Shown here one piece after another: positions 7,346 to 15,024 of a stretch of 64,000 nucleotides of DNA. A program made the position numbers and the translations under genes. Below the pieces are notes generated by a model that was not told the DNA's origin, did no database searches, and saw only the letters and a list, made by a program, of their open reading frames with translations. This DNA is from Olleya sp. YS (GTDB taxonomy: Bacteria; Bacteroidota; Bacteroidia; Flavobacteriales; Flavobacteriaceae), in assembly GCF_029760915.1 (NCBI RefSeq), contig NZ_CP121685.1, positions 1,710,001-1,774,000 on the forward strand, read 5' to 3'. Each line of letters begins with the position of its first letter. The first letter of the stretch is position 1.

Positions 7346-7753
7346 ATGAAAGGCGAAGACATTCCATATAAAATGTTATCACAAGATGCCTACAGCACTT
7401 GGTTAGGAATAGAAATTATAGAATGCGAAATTGGTCGCTGTAAAGTTGGAATGACCATTAGAAGAGAAATGTTAAATAGCATGAATAAAGCGCATGGTGG
7501 AATCAGTTATTCATTAGCAGATACAGCATTCGGATTTGCAGCCAATACACATGGTAAATATGCAGTTTCCATTGAAACCAGCATTAATCACATTGAAGCA
7601 TTAAATGAAGGTGATTATTTAACTGCAGAATCAGTCATAGAAAAAGTAAATAACAAGTTAGGCTTTAATATTATTGAAGTAAAACGAGGAGATGAAATGG
7701 TTGCACTTTTTAAAGGCGTTGTATATAGAACTCAAAAAGATTGGGAAGAATAA
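7346..7753 (+). CDS. paaI: Hotdog-fold thioesterase PaaI
   Basis: A 135-residue hotdog thioesterase. It carries the family motif MNKAHGGISYSLADTAFGFAAN (His-Gly-Gly followed by the catalytic helix Asp) and ends in a typical beta-strand segment, MVALFKGVVYRT. PaaI hydrolyses aromatic acyl-CoAs, such as hydroxylated phenylacetyl-CoAs, that would trap CoA when the pathway stalls, so it acts as a release valve. It starts on the base after the paaH stop and ends 6 bases before paaJ, so the three genes are tightly coupled. Confidence 0.9.
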   Translation: MKGEDIPYKMLSQDAYSTWLGIEIIECEIGRCKVGMTIRREMLNSMNKAHGGISYSLADTAFGFAANTHGKYAVSIETSINHIEALNEGDYLTAESVIEKVNNKLGFNIIEVKRGDEMVALFKGVVYRTQKDWEE

Positions 7754-7759
7754 AAAGAT

Positions 7760-8974
7760 ATGAAAGAAGCATACATAATAGACGGAATTAGAACACCAAT
7801 TGGAAATTACAAAGGCACCTTATCTGCTGTTCGCACAGACGATTTAGGCGCAATAGTAATTAAAGAAATTGTAAAAAGAAACCCAAGCATTCCAAAAGAG
7901 GCTTACGATGATGTTATTATGGGTTGCGCTAATCAAGCAGGAGAAGACAATCGTAACGTAGCACGTATGTCCTCGTTATTAGCTGGATTACCATTTACTG
8001 TTCCTGGCGAAACCATAAACCGTTTATGTAGTTCAGGATTATCTGCTATTATACATGCTAATCGTGCTATAAAAGCAGGAGATGGAGATGTGTTTATTTC
8101 TGGTGGTGTCGAGAATATGACACGTGGACCATACGTCATCGCCAAACCATCAAGTGCATTTGGAAACGATTCTAAGATGTATGATTCAAGTTTTGGATGG
8201 CGTTTTATCAATTCGAAAATGCAAAAATTATATGGTACTGACGGAATGGGAGTAACTGCTGAAAACCTAGTAGAGAAATATAATATTTCAAGAGAAGATC
8301 AAGATAAGTTTGCCTATTGGAGTCAAATGAAAGCGACTAAAGCGCAAGAAAACGGAAGACTATCAAAAGAGATTGTCACAGTTGAAATCCCACAACGTAA
8401 AAAAGACCCAATTCAATTTTCAAAAGATGAATTTGTAAAACCAAACACATCTTTAGAAGTGTTAGGTAAGTTAAGAGCAGCCTTTAAAAAAGAAGGTGGA
8501 AGTGTAACAGCAGGAAATTCTTCAGGATTAAATGATGGCGCAGCAGCAACAATAATAGCTTCAGAAGATGCTGTGAAAAAATATAACCTAAAACCATTAG
8601 CGCGAATTGTAAGTTCTGCTGTGGTTGGTGTAGAGCCAAGAATTATGGGAATTGGTCCAGTACAAGCGTCTAATAAAGCGTTAGAAAAAGCAGGTTTGAA
8701 AATGGATGATATGGATGTTATTGAACTAAATGAAGCATTTGCTGCGCAAGCATTAGCATGTACAAGAGCATGGGGATTAGTAGACGATGATAAAAGGTTA
8801 AACCCAAATGGAGGTTCTATTGCAATAGGTCATCCGCTTGGTGTAACTGGAGCGCGAATTGCATATTCGGCAGCTTTAGAGTTACAAGAACAACAAAAGC
8901 GTTATGCACTGATTACTATGTGTATTGGAGTTGGACAAGGCTATGCTTGCGTAATAGAAAACATTAATTTATAG
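7760..8974 (+). CDS. paaJ: 3-oxoadipyl-CoA thiolase PaaJ
   Basis: A 404-residue acetyl-CoA acyltransferase that cleaves 3-oxoadipyl-CoA to succinyl-CoA and acetyl-CoA; the family also handles the 3-oxo-dehydrosuberyl-CoA step. The nucleophilic Cys is in NRLCSSGLSAI (about residue 90). The C-terminal catalytic motifs are NGGSIAIGHPLGVTGAR (His) and MCIGVGQGYA (Cys), with NEAFAAQALAC between. Length is typical of thiolases. It is followed by a nested palindromic repeat and then paaZ. Confidence 0.93.
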   Translation: MKEAYIIDGIRTPIGNYKGTLSAVRTDDLGAIVIKEIVKRNPSIPKEAYDDVIMGCANQAGEDNRNVARMSSLLAGLPFTVPGETINRLCSSGLSAIIHANRAIKAGDGDVFISGGVENMTRGPYVIAKPSSAFGNDSKMYDSSFGWRFINSKMQKLYGTDGMGVTAENLVEKYNISREDQDKFAYWSQMKATKAQENGRLSKEIVTVEIPQRKKDPIQFSKDEFVKPNTSLEVLGKLRAAFKKEGGSVTAGNSSGLNDGAAATIIASEDAVKKYNLKPLARIVSSAVVGVEPRIMGIGPVQASNKALEKAGLKMDDMDVIELNEAFAAQALACTRAWGLVDDDKRLNPNGGSIAIGHPLGVTGARIAYSAALELQEQQKRYALITMCIGVGQGYACVIENINL

Positions 8975-8978
8975 CAAA

Positions 8979-9027
8979 TGTCACCTCGAGCTGTCACTTC
9001 GAGCGGAGTCGAGAAGCGAGAGGTCTC
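8979..9027. repeat. Nested palindromic repeat
   Basis: The outer element, GTCACCTCGAGC...GAGAGGTCTC, matches 11589-11616 but is opened in its loop by a second element beginning TGTCACTTCGAGCG and ending GTCGAGAAG. It occupies the whole paaJ-paaZ gap. Confidence 0.8.
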
Positions 9028-9038
9028 AATTGAATGAT

Positions 9039-11576
9039 ATGAAAAAAATACAACATTACGTCCAAGGACAATGGACAACAGGAAAAGAAAAAGGACAACC
9101 AATTCTTGATGCAGTAACAGGCGAAGCCTTTACAAGTGTAGCAATTGAAGGTCTTGATATTCCAGAAATATTAAACTACGGAAGAACTAAAGGAGGAGAA
9201 GTTCTTAGGAAGATGACTTTCCAAGAGCGTGGAAATATGCTTAAAAAATTAGCATTATATCTTACAAAACGAAAAGATGCGTTTTATGATTTAAGTTATC
9301 GAACAGGAGCAACCAAAGTAGACAGTTGGATTGATATTGAAGGTGGTTTTGGAAACTTATTTGCTAATGCCTCACTTAGAAAATTATTTCCAAACCAATC
9401 GTTTCACGTAGAAGGAGATCCTATCGATTTGTCTCGTGGTGGACGTTTCATGGCACATCATATTATGGTGCCTAAAAAAGGAGTTGCAGTACATATTAAC
9501 GCATTCAATTTCCCAGTTTGGGGAATGTTAGAAAAATGTGCTGTAAACTGGATGGCAGGAGTGCCTGCAGTAGTATTACCTGCACCTTCGTCTTCATATT
9601 TAGCAGAAGCAGTTGCAAGAACCATAATTGATTCTGGAATTTTACCAGAAGGCGCATTACAAATTATAAACGGAACCGTAAAAACCATTTTAGACACAGT
9701 AGAATCTCAAGATGTAGTCACCTTTACAGGTTCTGCTCAAACAGGAAGATTGCTTAAAGCACATCCAAGATTAATACAAGAATCTGTACCATTTACCATG
9801 GAAGCCGATTCTTTAAATGCATCTATTTTAGGAGAAGATGCAGTTCCTGGAACACCAGAATTTGACTTATTTATTAAAGAAGTCAGGAAAGAAATGACCG
9901 TAAAAGCTGGACAGAAATGTACAGCAATTCGTAGAATTATTATCCCAGAAAACCTAGTTGAAGACGTTCAAATCGCATTAGGAAAAGCATTAGATAAAGT
10001 CACCATTGGTGATCCAAGATTAAAAGAAGTCCGAATGGGATCGTTAGTCAGTCGTCAACAAGTACAAGCAGTTCGTGATTCAGTGAATGATTTAGCCAAA
10101 GAAGCACAAATTGTTTATGGTGATTTAGACAAAATTGAAACCATTGGAGCAGATGCTAAAAAAGGTGCTTTTATTAATCCGATTTTACTCAGAGCTGACC
10201 ATCCATTCCAGAATACAATCATTCACGAACGTGAAGCATTTGGTCCAGTAAGTACTTTAATGCCATATAAAAATCTAGATGAAGCCATTACTTTAGCACA
10301 AATGGGTAAAGGCTCATTGGTGTCATCAATTGCAACAAATGATGATAAAATTGCAAAAGATTATGTGATAAATGCAGCAAGTCATCACGGACGAATTATG
10401 GTGATTAATCGCGAAATGGCTAAAGAAAGTACAGGTCATGGTTCGCCATTACCATATTTAGTTCATGGTGGTCCAGGACGTGCTGGAGGTGGAGAAGAAA
10501 TGGGAGGCATGCGTGGAATAAAACATTATTTACAACGTACAGCCATTCAAGGTTCGCCTACAACCATAACAGAAATCACTGGTATTTACCAGCAAAACGC
10601 AAAATATAAGGAAGCAGAGCAGCATCCATTTCAATACCATTGGGAAGACATTCAGCCAGGAATGTCACTAAAAACCCACAAACGAACAATTACAGATAAT
10701 GACATTCAAAATTTTGCCAATTTAACTTGGGATCATTTTTATGCACATACTGATATTACGTCTTTAGACGGAAGTATTTTTGAGAAAAGAACGGCTCATG
10801 GTTATTTCATTATTTCTGCAGCAGCAGGCTTATTTGTGTATCCAAATAAAGGACCTGTAGCAGCCAATTATGGCTTAGATAGTATCCGATTTTTAAGACC
10901 TTTATATCATAACGATACCATTTATGTACGATTGACTTGCAAGGAGAAAGTAGATAGAGATGTCGCTTCCGCGGAACATCCTAGCGGAATCGTAAAATGG
11001 CATGTTGAGGTATTTGATGCTAACTTTGAAAACCGACCAGAATCTCAAAAAACTGAAAAAGACAGTCCGTTAGTAGCAGTCGCAACGATATTAACTATGG
11101 TTGAGAAAAAGCAAGAAACTTTTGTTGAAATGACTGATGACAAAATTGATGAATGTCTTTCAAAGTTAAAAGAAGACACGAAACCAAATTGGGGCATCAT
11201 GACACCACAACACATGGTTGAACATTTAGAATATACCTATAAAATAGCCTCAGGCGAAATTCAGGATTTTGAGATTTCAACACCAGAAAAGATTCTTGAA
11301 AAGGTAAAAAATAGTCTATGGAATTATAATAAATTTCCTAAAAATTCACAATTTCCATTATTAGAAAAGGATACTTTAGATGCATTGAAGCACAAAGATT
11401 TAACAACAGCTATTGAAAAATTTAAAGAGCAAAGAGAAAGATATATAGAGTATTTTAAAGAAAATCCAGATGCTAAATTAAATAATATGGTTTTTGGAGA
11501 ATTAAATAAATATGAGTGGTATTTATTGGAGCGAAAGCATTTGAACCACCATTTCGAGCAATTCGGATTAATATAA
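9039..11576 (+). CDS. paaZ: Bifunctional ring-opening enzyme PaaZ with an extra C-terminal DinB-like domain
   Basis: An 845-residue fusion. Residues 1 to about 520 are an aldehyde dehydrogenase (general-base Glu in FTMEADSLNAS, nucleophile Cys in KAGQKCTAIRR), oxidising the ring-opened aldehyde. Residues about 535-680 are an MaoC-type hydratase (FYAHTDITSLDG, then KRTAHGYFIISAAAGLFV), opening oxepin-CoA. The last 155 residues look like a DinB/DUF1569 four-helix domain, with His residues in TPQHMVEHLEY and ERKHLNHHFEQFGL as possible metal ligands; E. coli PaaZ (about 680 residues) lacks it. I start at ATG 9039; the TTG at 9030 would add three codons that overlap the end of the repeat flank. 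The extra domain has no known role here. Confidence 0.92.
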   Translation: MKKIQHYVQGQWTTGKEKGQPILDAVTGEAFTSVAIEGLDIPEILNYGRTKGGEVLRKMTFQERGNMLKKLALYLTKRKDAFYDLSYRTGATKVDSWIDIEGGFGNLFANASLRKLFPNQSFHVEGDPIDLSRGGRFMAHHIMVPKKGVAVHINAFNFPVWGMLEKCAVNWMAGVPAVVLPAPSSSYLAEAVARTIIDSGILPEGALQIINGTVKTILDTVESQDVVTFTGSAQTGRLLKAHPRLIQESVPFTMEADSLNASILGEDAVPGTPEFDLFIKEVRKEMTVKAGQKCTAIRRIIIPENLVEDVQIALGKALDKVTIGDPRLKEVRMGSLVSRQQVQAVRDSVNDLAKEAQIVYGDLDKIETIGADAKKGAFINPILLRADHPFQNTIIHEREAFGPVSTLMPYKNLDEAITLAQMGKGSLVSSIATNDDKIAKDYVINAASHHGRIMVINREMAKESTGHGSPLPYLVHGGPGRAGGGEEMGGMRGIKHYLQRTAIQGSPTTITEITGIYQQNAKYKEAEQHPFQYHWEDIQPGMSLKTHKRTITDNDIQNFANLTWDHFYAHTDITSLDGSIFEKRTAHGYFIISAAAGLFVYPNKGPVAANYGLDSIRFLRPLYHNDTIYVRLTCKEKVDRDVASAEHPSGIVKWHVEVFDANFENRPESQKTEKDSPLVAVATILTMVEKKQETFVEMTDDKIDECLSKLKEDTKPNWGIMTPQHMVEHLEYTYKIASGEIQDFEISTPEKILEKVKNSLWNYNKFPKNSQFPLLEKDTLDALKHKDLTTAIEKFKEQRERYIEYFKENPDAKLNNMVFGELNKYEWYLLERKHLNHHFEQFGLI

Positions 11577-11588
11577 ATAGAAACTAAT

Positions 11589-11616
11589 GTCACCTCGAGC
11601 GCAGTCGAGAGGTCTC
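11589..11616. repeat. Palindromic repeat (CCTCGAG...GAGAGG type)
   Basis: Begins GTCACCTCGAGCGCAG and ends GTCGAGAGGTCTC. Reverse-orientation relatives are at 21758-21781 and 27249-27272, and inside the E1 gene at 16625-16648. Confidence 0.9.
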
Positions 11617-11633
11617 AATGATTAGATAAAAAT

Positions 11634-12386
11634 ATGAGTGACCCATACGTTAAATTAAATATTGAAAACGAAGTAGGATACATAGAGTTTTTCCATCCTG
11701 CTCACAACTCATTACCAGGCGATATATTAGCAGAATTAGCCCAAACCATAACAGATGCTGGAACAAATGACGCTATAAAAGTAATTGTATTAAAAAGTGG
11801 AGGAGACCGAACGTTTTGTGCAGGAGCTAGTTTTAATGAACTTATCAATATTAATGATGAAGCAACTGGGAAGGTATTCTTTTCTGGATTTGCCAATGTC
11901 ATCAACGCAATGCGTAAATGTCCAAAATTTATCATCGGACGCATACAAGGAAAAACTGTTGGAGGAGGTGTTGGTTTAGCAGCTTCAACAGATTATTGTA
12001 TGGCTACTAAATTTGCAGCTATTAAATTAAGCGAATTAAATATAGGCATTGGACCATTTGTAGTTGGACCAGCAATTGAACGTAAAATGGGATTAAGCGC
12101 AATGTCACAAATTGCAATAGATGCAAATACATTTTATCCTCCAGAATGGGCTAAGCAAAAAGGCCTATTCACGCATGTTTATGAAAGTACAGAAGAATTG
12201 GATGAGGCTGTAAAAGCTACCGCAGAGCATTTATGTACCTACAATACAGAAGCGATGTTAGAAATGAAAAAGATATTTTGGAAAGGTACTGATGATTGGG
12301 ATGACTTATTAGCAGAACGTGCTGCTACTAGCGGAAGATTAGTGCTTTCAGAATTTACAAAAGAGAAATTAAAAGGGTTTAAATAG
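11634..12386 (+). CDS. Enoyl-CoA hydratase/isomerase family protein of the paa operon
   Basis: A 250-residue crotonase-fold protein with oxyanion-hole segments TFCAGASFNELI and GKTVGGGVGLAASTDYCMA, and LSELNIGIGPFVVGPAIERKMG in the catalytic region. It keeps the Glu of the LSELNIGI segment but differs from PaaG in the 136-position loop. By elimination it should be the 2,3-dehydroadipyl-CoA hydratase (PaaF role), since no other hydratase is in the operon. I leave the symbol empty because the sequence is divergent from E. coli PaaF. It is followed after 3 bases by paaY. Confidence 0.82.
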   Translation: MSDPYVKLNIENEVGYIEFFHPAHNSLPGDILAELAQTITDAGTNDAIKVIVLKSGGDRTFCAGASFNELININDEATGKVFFSGFANVINAMRKCPKFIIGRIQGKTVGGGVGLAASTDYCMATKFAAIKLSELNIGIGPFVVGPAIERKMGLSAMSQIAIDANTFYPPEWAKQKGLFTHVYESTEELDEAVKATAEHLCTYNTEAMLEMKKIFWKGTDDWDDLLAERAATSGRLVLSEFTKEKLKGFK

Positions 12387-12389
12387 CAA

Positions 12390-12986
12390 ATGATCTACAG
12401 TTTTAAAGGTTTTACACCAGTCGTTCACGAATCTAGTTTTGTACATCCTTTGGCTGCTGTAACAGGAAACGTAATTATCGGTAAAAACTGTTACATTGGT
12501 CCAGGTGCTGCTATTCGTGGAGATTGGGGACAAATTATTTTAGAAGATGGTGTCAATGTTCAGGAGAATTGTACAGTTCACATGTTTCCTGGTAAATCAA
12601 TTACACTCAAAGAAAGTGCGCATATTGGTCATGGAGCCATTATTCATGGAGCAAATTTAGGACGTAATTGTTTAATTGGAATGAATTCCGTAATCATGGA
12701 TGATGCCGAAATTGGTGATGAGAGCATTGTTGGAGCAATGACGTTTGTAAAAGCGGAAACTATAATCCCTAAACGTAGTTTAGTTGTTGGAAATCCAGCA
12801 AAAGTTGTTAAGCAAGTTAGTGACGAGATGATGGCTTGGAAAACAAAAGGCACAAAACTCTACCAACAATTACCAACCGATTGTCAAGAAACACTTAAAG
12901 AAGTTGAACCTTTAAGAGAAGTGCCAACAGATTTACCAAAACAAGAAGAGGCTTATAAAAATTTGAGAGATACGTTTAAGAAGTAG
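12390..12986 (+). CDS. paaY: PaaY-type hexapeptide-repeat protein
   Basis: A 198-residue left-handed beta-helix protein of the gamma-carbonic-anhydrase type. Hexapeptide repeats run from about residue 15 to 145 (VIIGKNCYIGPGAAIRGDWG, then HMFPGKSITL, HIGHGAIIHGANLG, SLVVGNPAKVVK). The three His residues of the metal site are visible in VHMF, AHIGHG. PaaY has been described as a thioesterase helping to clear dead-end ring-opened CoA esters. It is the last gene of the operon, convergent with the Lrp gene only 3 bases away. Confidence 0.9.
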   Translation: MIYSFKGFTPVVHESSFVHPLAAVTGNVIIGKNCYIGPGAAIRGDWGQIILEDGVNVQENCTVHMFPGKSITLKESAHIGHGAIIHGANLGRNCLIGMNSVIMDDAEIGDESIVGAMTFVKAETIIPKRSLVVGNPAKVVKQVSDEMMAWKTKGTKLYQQLPTDCQETLKEVEPLREVPTDLPKQEEAYKNLRDTFKK

Positions 12987-12995
12987 TTCTTAAAC
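12974..12995. terminator. Inverted repeat across the paaY and Lrp stop codons
   Basis: GTTTAAGAA-GTAG-TTCTTAAAC: perfect 9-base arms with a 4-base loop, covering both convergent gene ends. It is AT-rich and not followed by a clear T run, so a bidirectional terminator is possible but not certain. Confidence 0.35.
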
Positions 12996-13463
12996 CCGAC
13001 TCAAATCAATCTCATTAGTTTCCTTTCCAGTAGATAGAGTAATCAAACTTTGGACATTTCCTAAATACGGTAATAGGGTTAATTTCGAAATAATAAAGGT
13101 TTCATAAGCTTCAATGTCTTCAACTACTAATTTTAATAGGTAATCAAAATTACCGCTTACACGATGACACTCTATCACTTCTGGGAAATTGTTAATTTGT
13201 TTTACAAATTTTTCCAGATAACTTCTTGTGTGACCTTGTAAGGTAATGCCAATAAAAACGGTCTGTTTTAAACCAATTTTCTTATTGTTTAGAATAGCAA
13301 CATACTTTTTAATATAGCCTTGTTTTTCCAGTTTTTTAATACGTTCAAAAACAGGAGTAGTGGTCATGCCTAATTCTTCAGCAATACTTTTAGTGGTTCT
13401 ATTACTATTTTGCTGAAGTAATGATAGGATTTTAGTGTCTATTTTATCAAGATTATGTAACAT
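12990..13463 (-). CDS. Lrp/AsnC family transcriptional regulator
   Basis: A 157-residue regulator. The N-terminal winged HTH (LDKIDTKILSLLQQNSNRTTKSIAEELGMTTTPVFERIKKLEKQGYI) is followed by a C-terminal RAM/AsnC ligand-binding domain (residues about 70-150, FPEVIECHRVSGNFDYLLKLVVEDIEAYE). Such proteins bind amino acids, often leucine, and assemble into octamers. It is divergent from the E2 gene of branched-chain keto-acid dehydrogenase, and a 15-bp symmetric site close to the Lrp consensus lies in the gap, so it probably controls the E2-ilvE-E1 genes and itself. Confidence 0.9.
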   Translation of the reverse strand: MLHNLDKIDTKILSLLQQNSNRTTKSIAEELGMTTTPVFERIKKLEKQGYIKKYVAILNNKKIGLKQTVFIGITLQGHTRSYLEKFVKQINNFPEVIECHRVSGNFDYLLKLVVEDIEAYETFIISKLTLLPYLGNVQSLITLSTGKETNEIDLSRV

Positions 13464-13533
13464 AGAAAATTGTAATTATTAAAGCTATAAATTTACAATA
13501 TAAAGAATTAAAATCTTAATTATTAAAATTAAT

Positions 13534-13548
13534 TAGAATTATATTCTA
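13534..13548. promoter_or_regulatory. Lrp-like box between the regulator and E2
   Basis: TAGAAT-TAT-ATTCTA is a 15-bp dyad. It fits the E. coli Lrp consensus YAGHAWATTWTDCTR at 13 positions, missing only in the centre. It lies 71 bases upstream of the Lrp start and 78 bases upstream of the E2 start. Confidence 0.45.
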
Positions 13549-13625
13549 TATATAAGTTAATGTAAAGATATTAACATATTTAAAAGTTGAAATTGATTAA
13601 TTTTAATTCTTTAAAATTAAAACTA

Positions 13626-14933
13626 TTGGCAGATTTTCAACTTAAAATGCCCAAAATGGGCGAAAGTATTACAGAAGGTACTATCATCAACTGGTTAGTT
13701 TCTGAAGGAGATAGCTTTGACGAAGGCGATATTATTCTTGAAGTTGCAACAGATAAAGTAGATAACGAAGTGCCAGCACCAGCATCAGGAACTTTGGTGA
13801 AAACATTATTCCAAGCAAAAGATGTTGTGCCAGTTGGAGAGGTTATGGCAATTCTTGAAGTTTCAGAAGAAGCAAAATCTTCTAAATCAGTTGAGACTAA
13901 AAAAACTGTCAGTTCGAGCGCAGTCGAGAACAAAGCAAAAGTAAAAAGACCAAAACCAACTCCAGCTTCAACTGAAACGTCAAAGTCTTTCAGTGTTTCA
14001 AATTCAAATACATTCTTTTCGCCATTAATTATAAAGATAGCACAAGAACATCATATTAGTTTTGAAGAGTTAGCTCGAATTCCTGCAACAGGAAACGAAG
14101 GTCGATTACGCAAAAGCGATGTGTTTCAATATATAGAAGAAGGACGACCATTTAAGTTCGCACAGCCTGTAGCACAACAAGATCCAACTGCTTATCGCAT
14201 TCCACAATTAAAATTCGATAAAGGCAAAGGGAAAGTGATTGAAATGGACAGAATGCGTCAAATGATTGCAGATCATATGGTGTATTCTAAACACACGTCA
14301 CCACACGTTACTGCTTACGTTGAAGCCGATCTAACAAACATGGTAAACTGGCGAAATGCAAATAAAGTAGCCTTTCAAGAAAAGTATGGCGAACGCCTAA
14401 CATTCACACCTTTGTTTGTAGAAGCAGTAGCAAAAGCTGTTAAAGATTTTCCAAATATAAATGCGTCTGTCGATGGTAAAAACATAATCGTTAAAGAAGA
14501 CATTAATATCGGGATGGCAACAGCTTTACCTAGCGGAAATTTAATCGTTCCAGTAGTAAAGAATGCTGATACTAAAGATTTGAAAACAATTGCAGCTAAC
14601 GTAAATGAACTATCAGGAAAAGCAAGAGAAAACAAATTAGCTGGTGATGATATTAAAGGAAGCACGTTTACAATTTCAAATGTTGGAACGTTTGGAAGCG
14701 TCATGGGAACACCAATAATCAATCAACCGGAAGTTGCCATTTTAGCTTTAGGAATTATTAAGAAAAGACCAGAAGTTATTGAAACCGAAAATGGCGATGA
14801 AATAGCAATACGAAGTATGATGTATTTATCATTATCATTCGATCATCGTGTTGTAGATGGCTTTTTAGGAGGAAGTTTTGTACGTCGTGTAGCCGATTAT
14901 TTTGAGCAATTTGATGTAAACCGAAAAATATAG
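13626..14933 (+). CDS. Branched-chain 2-oxo acid dehydrogenase E2 (dihydrolipoamide acyltransferase)
   Basis: A 435-residue acyltransferase core. Residues 1-80 are a lipoyl domain (LKMPKMGESITEGTI, lipoyl Lys in EVATDKVDNEV). A linker follows, then the E1/E3-binding domain (about 135-175, SPLIIKIAQEHHISFEELA), and the catalytic domain (about 200-435, with SFDHRVVDGFLGG). I start at TTG 13626, giving ADFQLKMPKMGES, the usual family opening; the frame extends to TTG 13587, but the added 13 residues do not look like E2. Linker residues 95-102 (VSSSAVEN) are encoded by a palindromic repeat. The E3 subunit is not in the window. The set of E2, transaminase and E1 argues for branched-chain rather than pyruvate or 2-oxoglutarate substrates. 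Confidence 0.87.
   Translation: MADFQLKMPKMGESITEGTIINWLVSEGDSFDEGDIILEVATDKVDNEVPAPASGTLVKTLFQAKDVVPVGEVMAILEVSEEAKSSKSVETKKTVSSSAVENKAKVKRPKPTPASTETSKSFSVSNSNTFFSPLIIKIAQEHHISFEELARIPATGNEGRLRKSDVFQYIEEGRPFKFAQPVAQQDPTAYRIPQLKFDKGKGKVIEMDRMRQMIADHMVYSKHTSPHVTAYVEADLTNMVNWRNANKVAFQEKYGERLTFTPLFVEAVAKAVKDFPNINASVDGKNIIVKEDINIGMATALPSGNLIVPVVKNADTKDLKTIAANVNELSGKARENKLAGDDIKGSTFTISNVGTFGSVMGTPIINQPEVAILALGIIKKRPEVIETENGDEIAIRSMMYLSLSFDHRVVDGFLGGSFVRRVADYFEQFDVNRKI
13908..13931. repeat. Palindromic repeat inside the E2 reading frame
   Basis: A 24-base unit opening GTCAGTTCGAGCG and closing CAGTCGAGAAC, with arms GTTCGA/TCGAGAAC. It is read in frame as VSSSAVEN in the flexible linker between the lipoyl and peripheral-subunit-binding domains. 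A near-identical unit lies in E1 at 16655-16679. Confidence 0.85.
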
Positions 14934-14940
14934 AAGCATC

Positions 14941-14967
14941 GTCATTCCGAGCGAAGCGTGGGAATCT
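14941..14967. repeat. Palindromic repeat (GTCATTCCGAG...GGGAATCT)
   Basis: Opens GTCATTCCGAGCGAAGCG and closes GGGAATCT, a member of the family at 2487 and 7034. It starts 7 bases after the E2 stop. Confidence 0.85.
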
Positions 14968-14974
14968 GTTTAAT

Positions 14975-15008
14975 GAGATTGCAACGTCATTTCATTCCTC
15001 GCAATGAC
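14975..15008. repeat. Palindromic repeat (GAGATTGC...GCAATGAC)
   Basis: Arms ATTGC and GCAAT around a CATTTCATTCC loop, closing GCAATGAC. The ATG in the closing arm (15004) opens a false extended start for ilvE. A relative is at 22920-22951. Confidence 0.75.
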
Positions 15009-15024
15009 AAAAAGAATAAATATT

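Noticed and set aside
10958-10996. A palindrome-like stretch (TTCCGC...GCGGAA) inside paaZ that might be another inserted repeat
   Set aside because: The translated residues (RDVASAEHPSGIVKWHVEVFD) look like the normal MaoC-domain sequence, and the ends do not match any of the repeat families. A chance or partial match is more likely.
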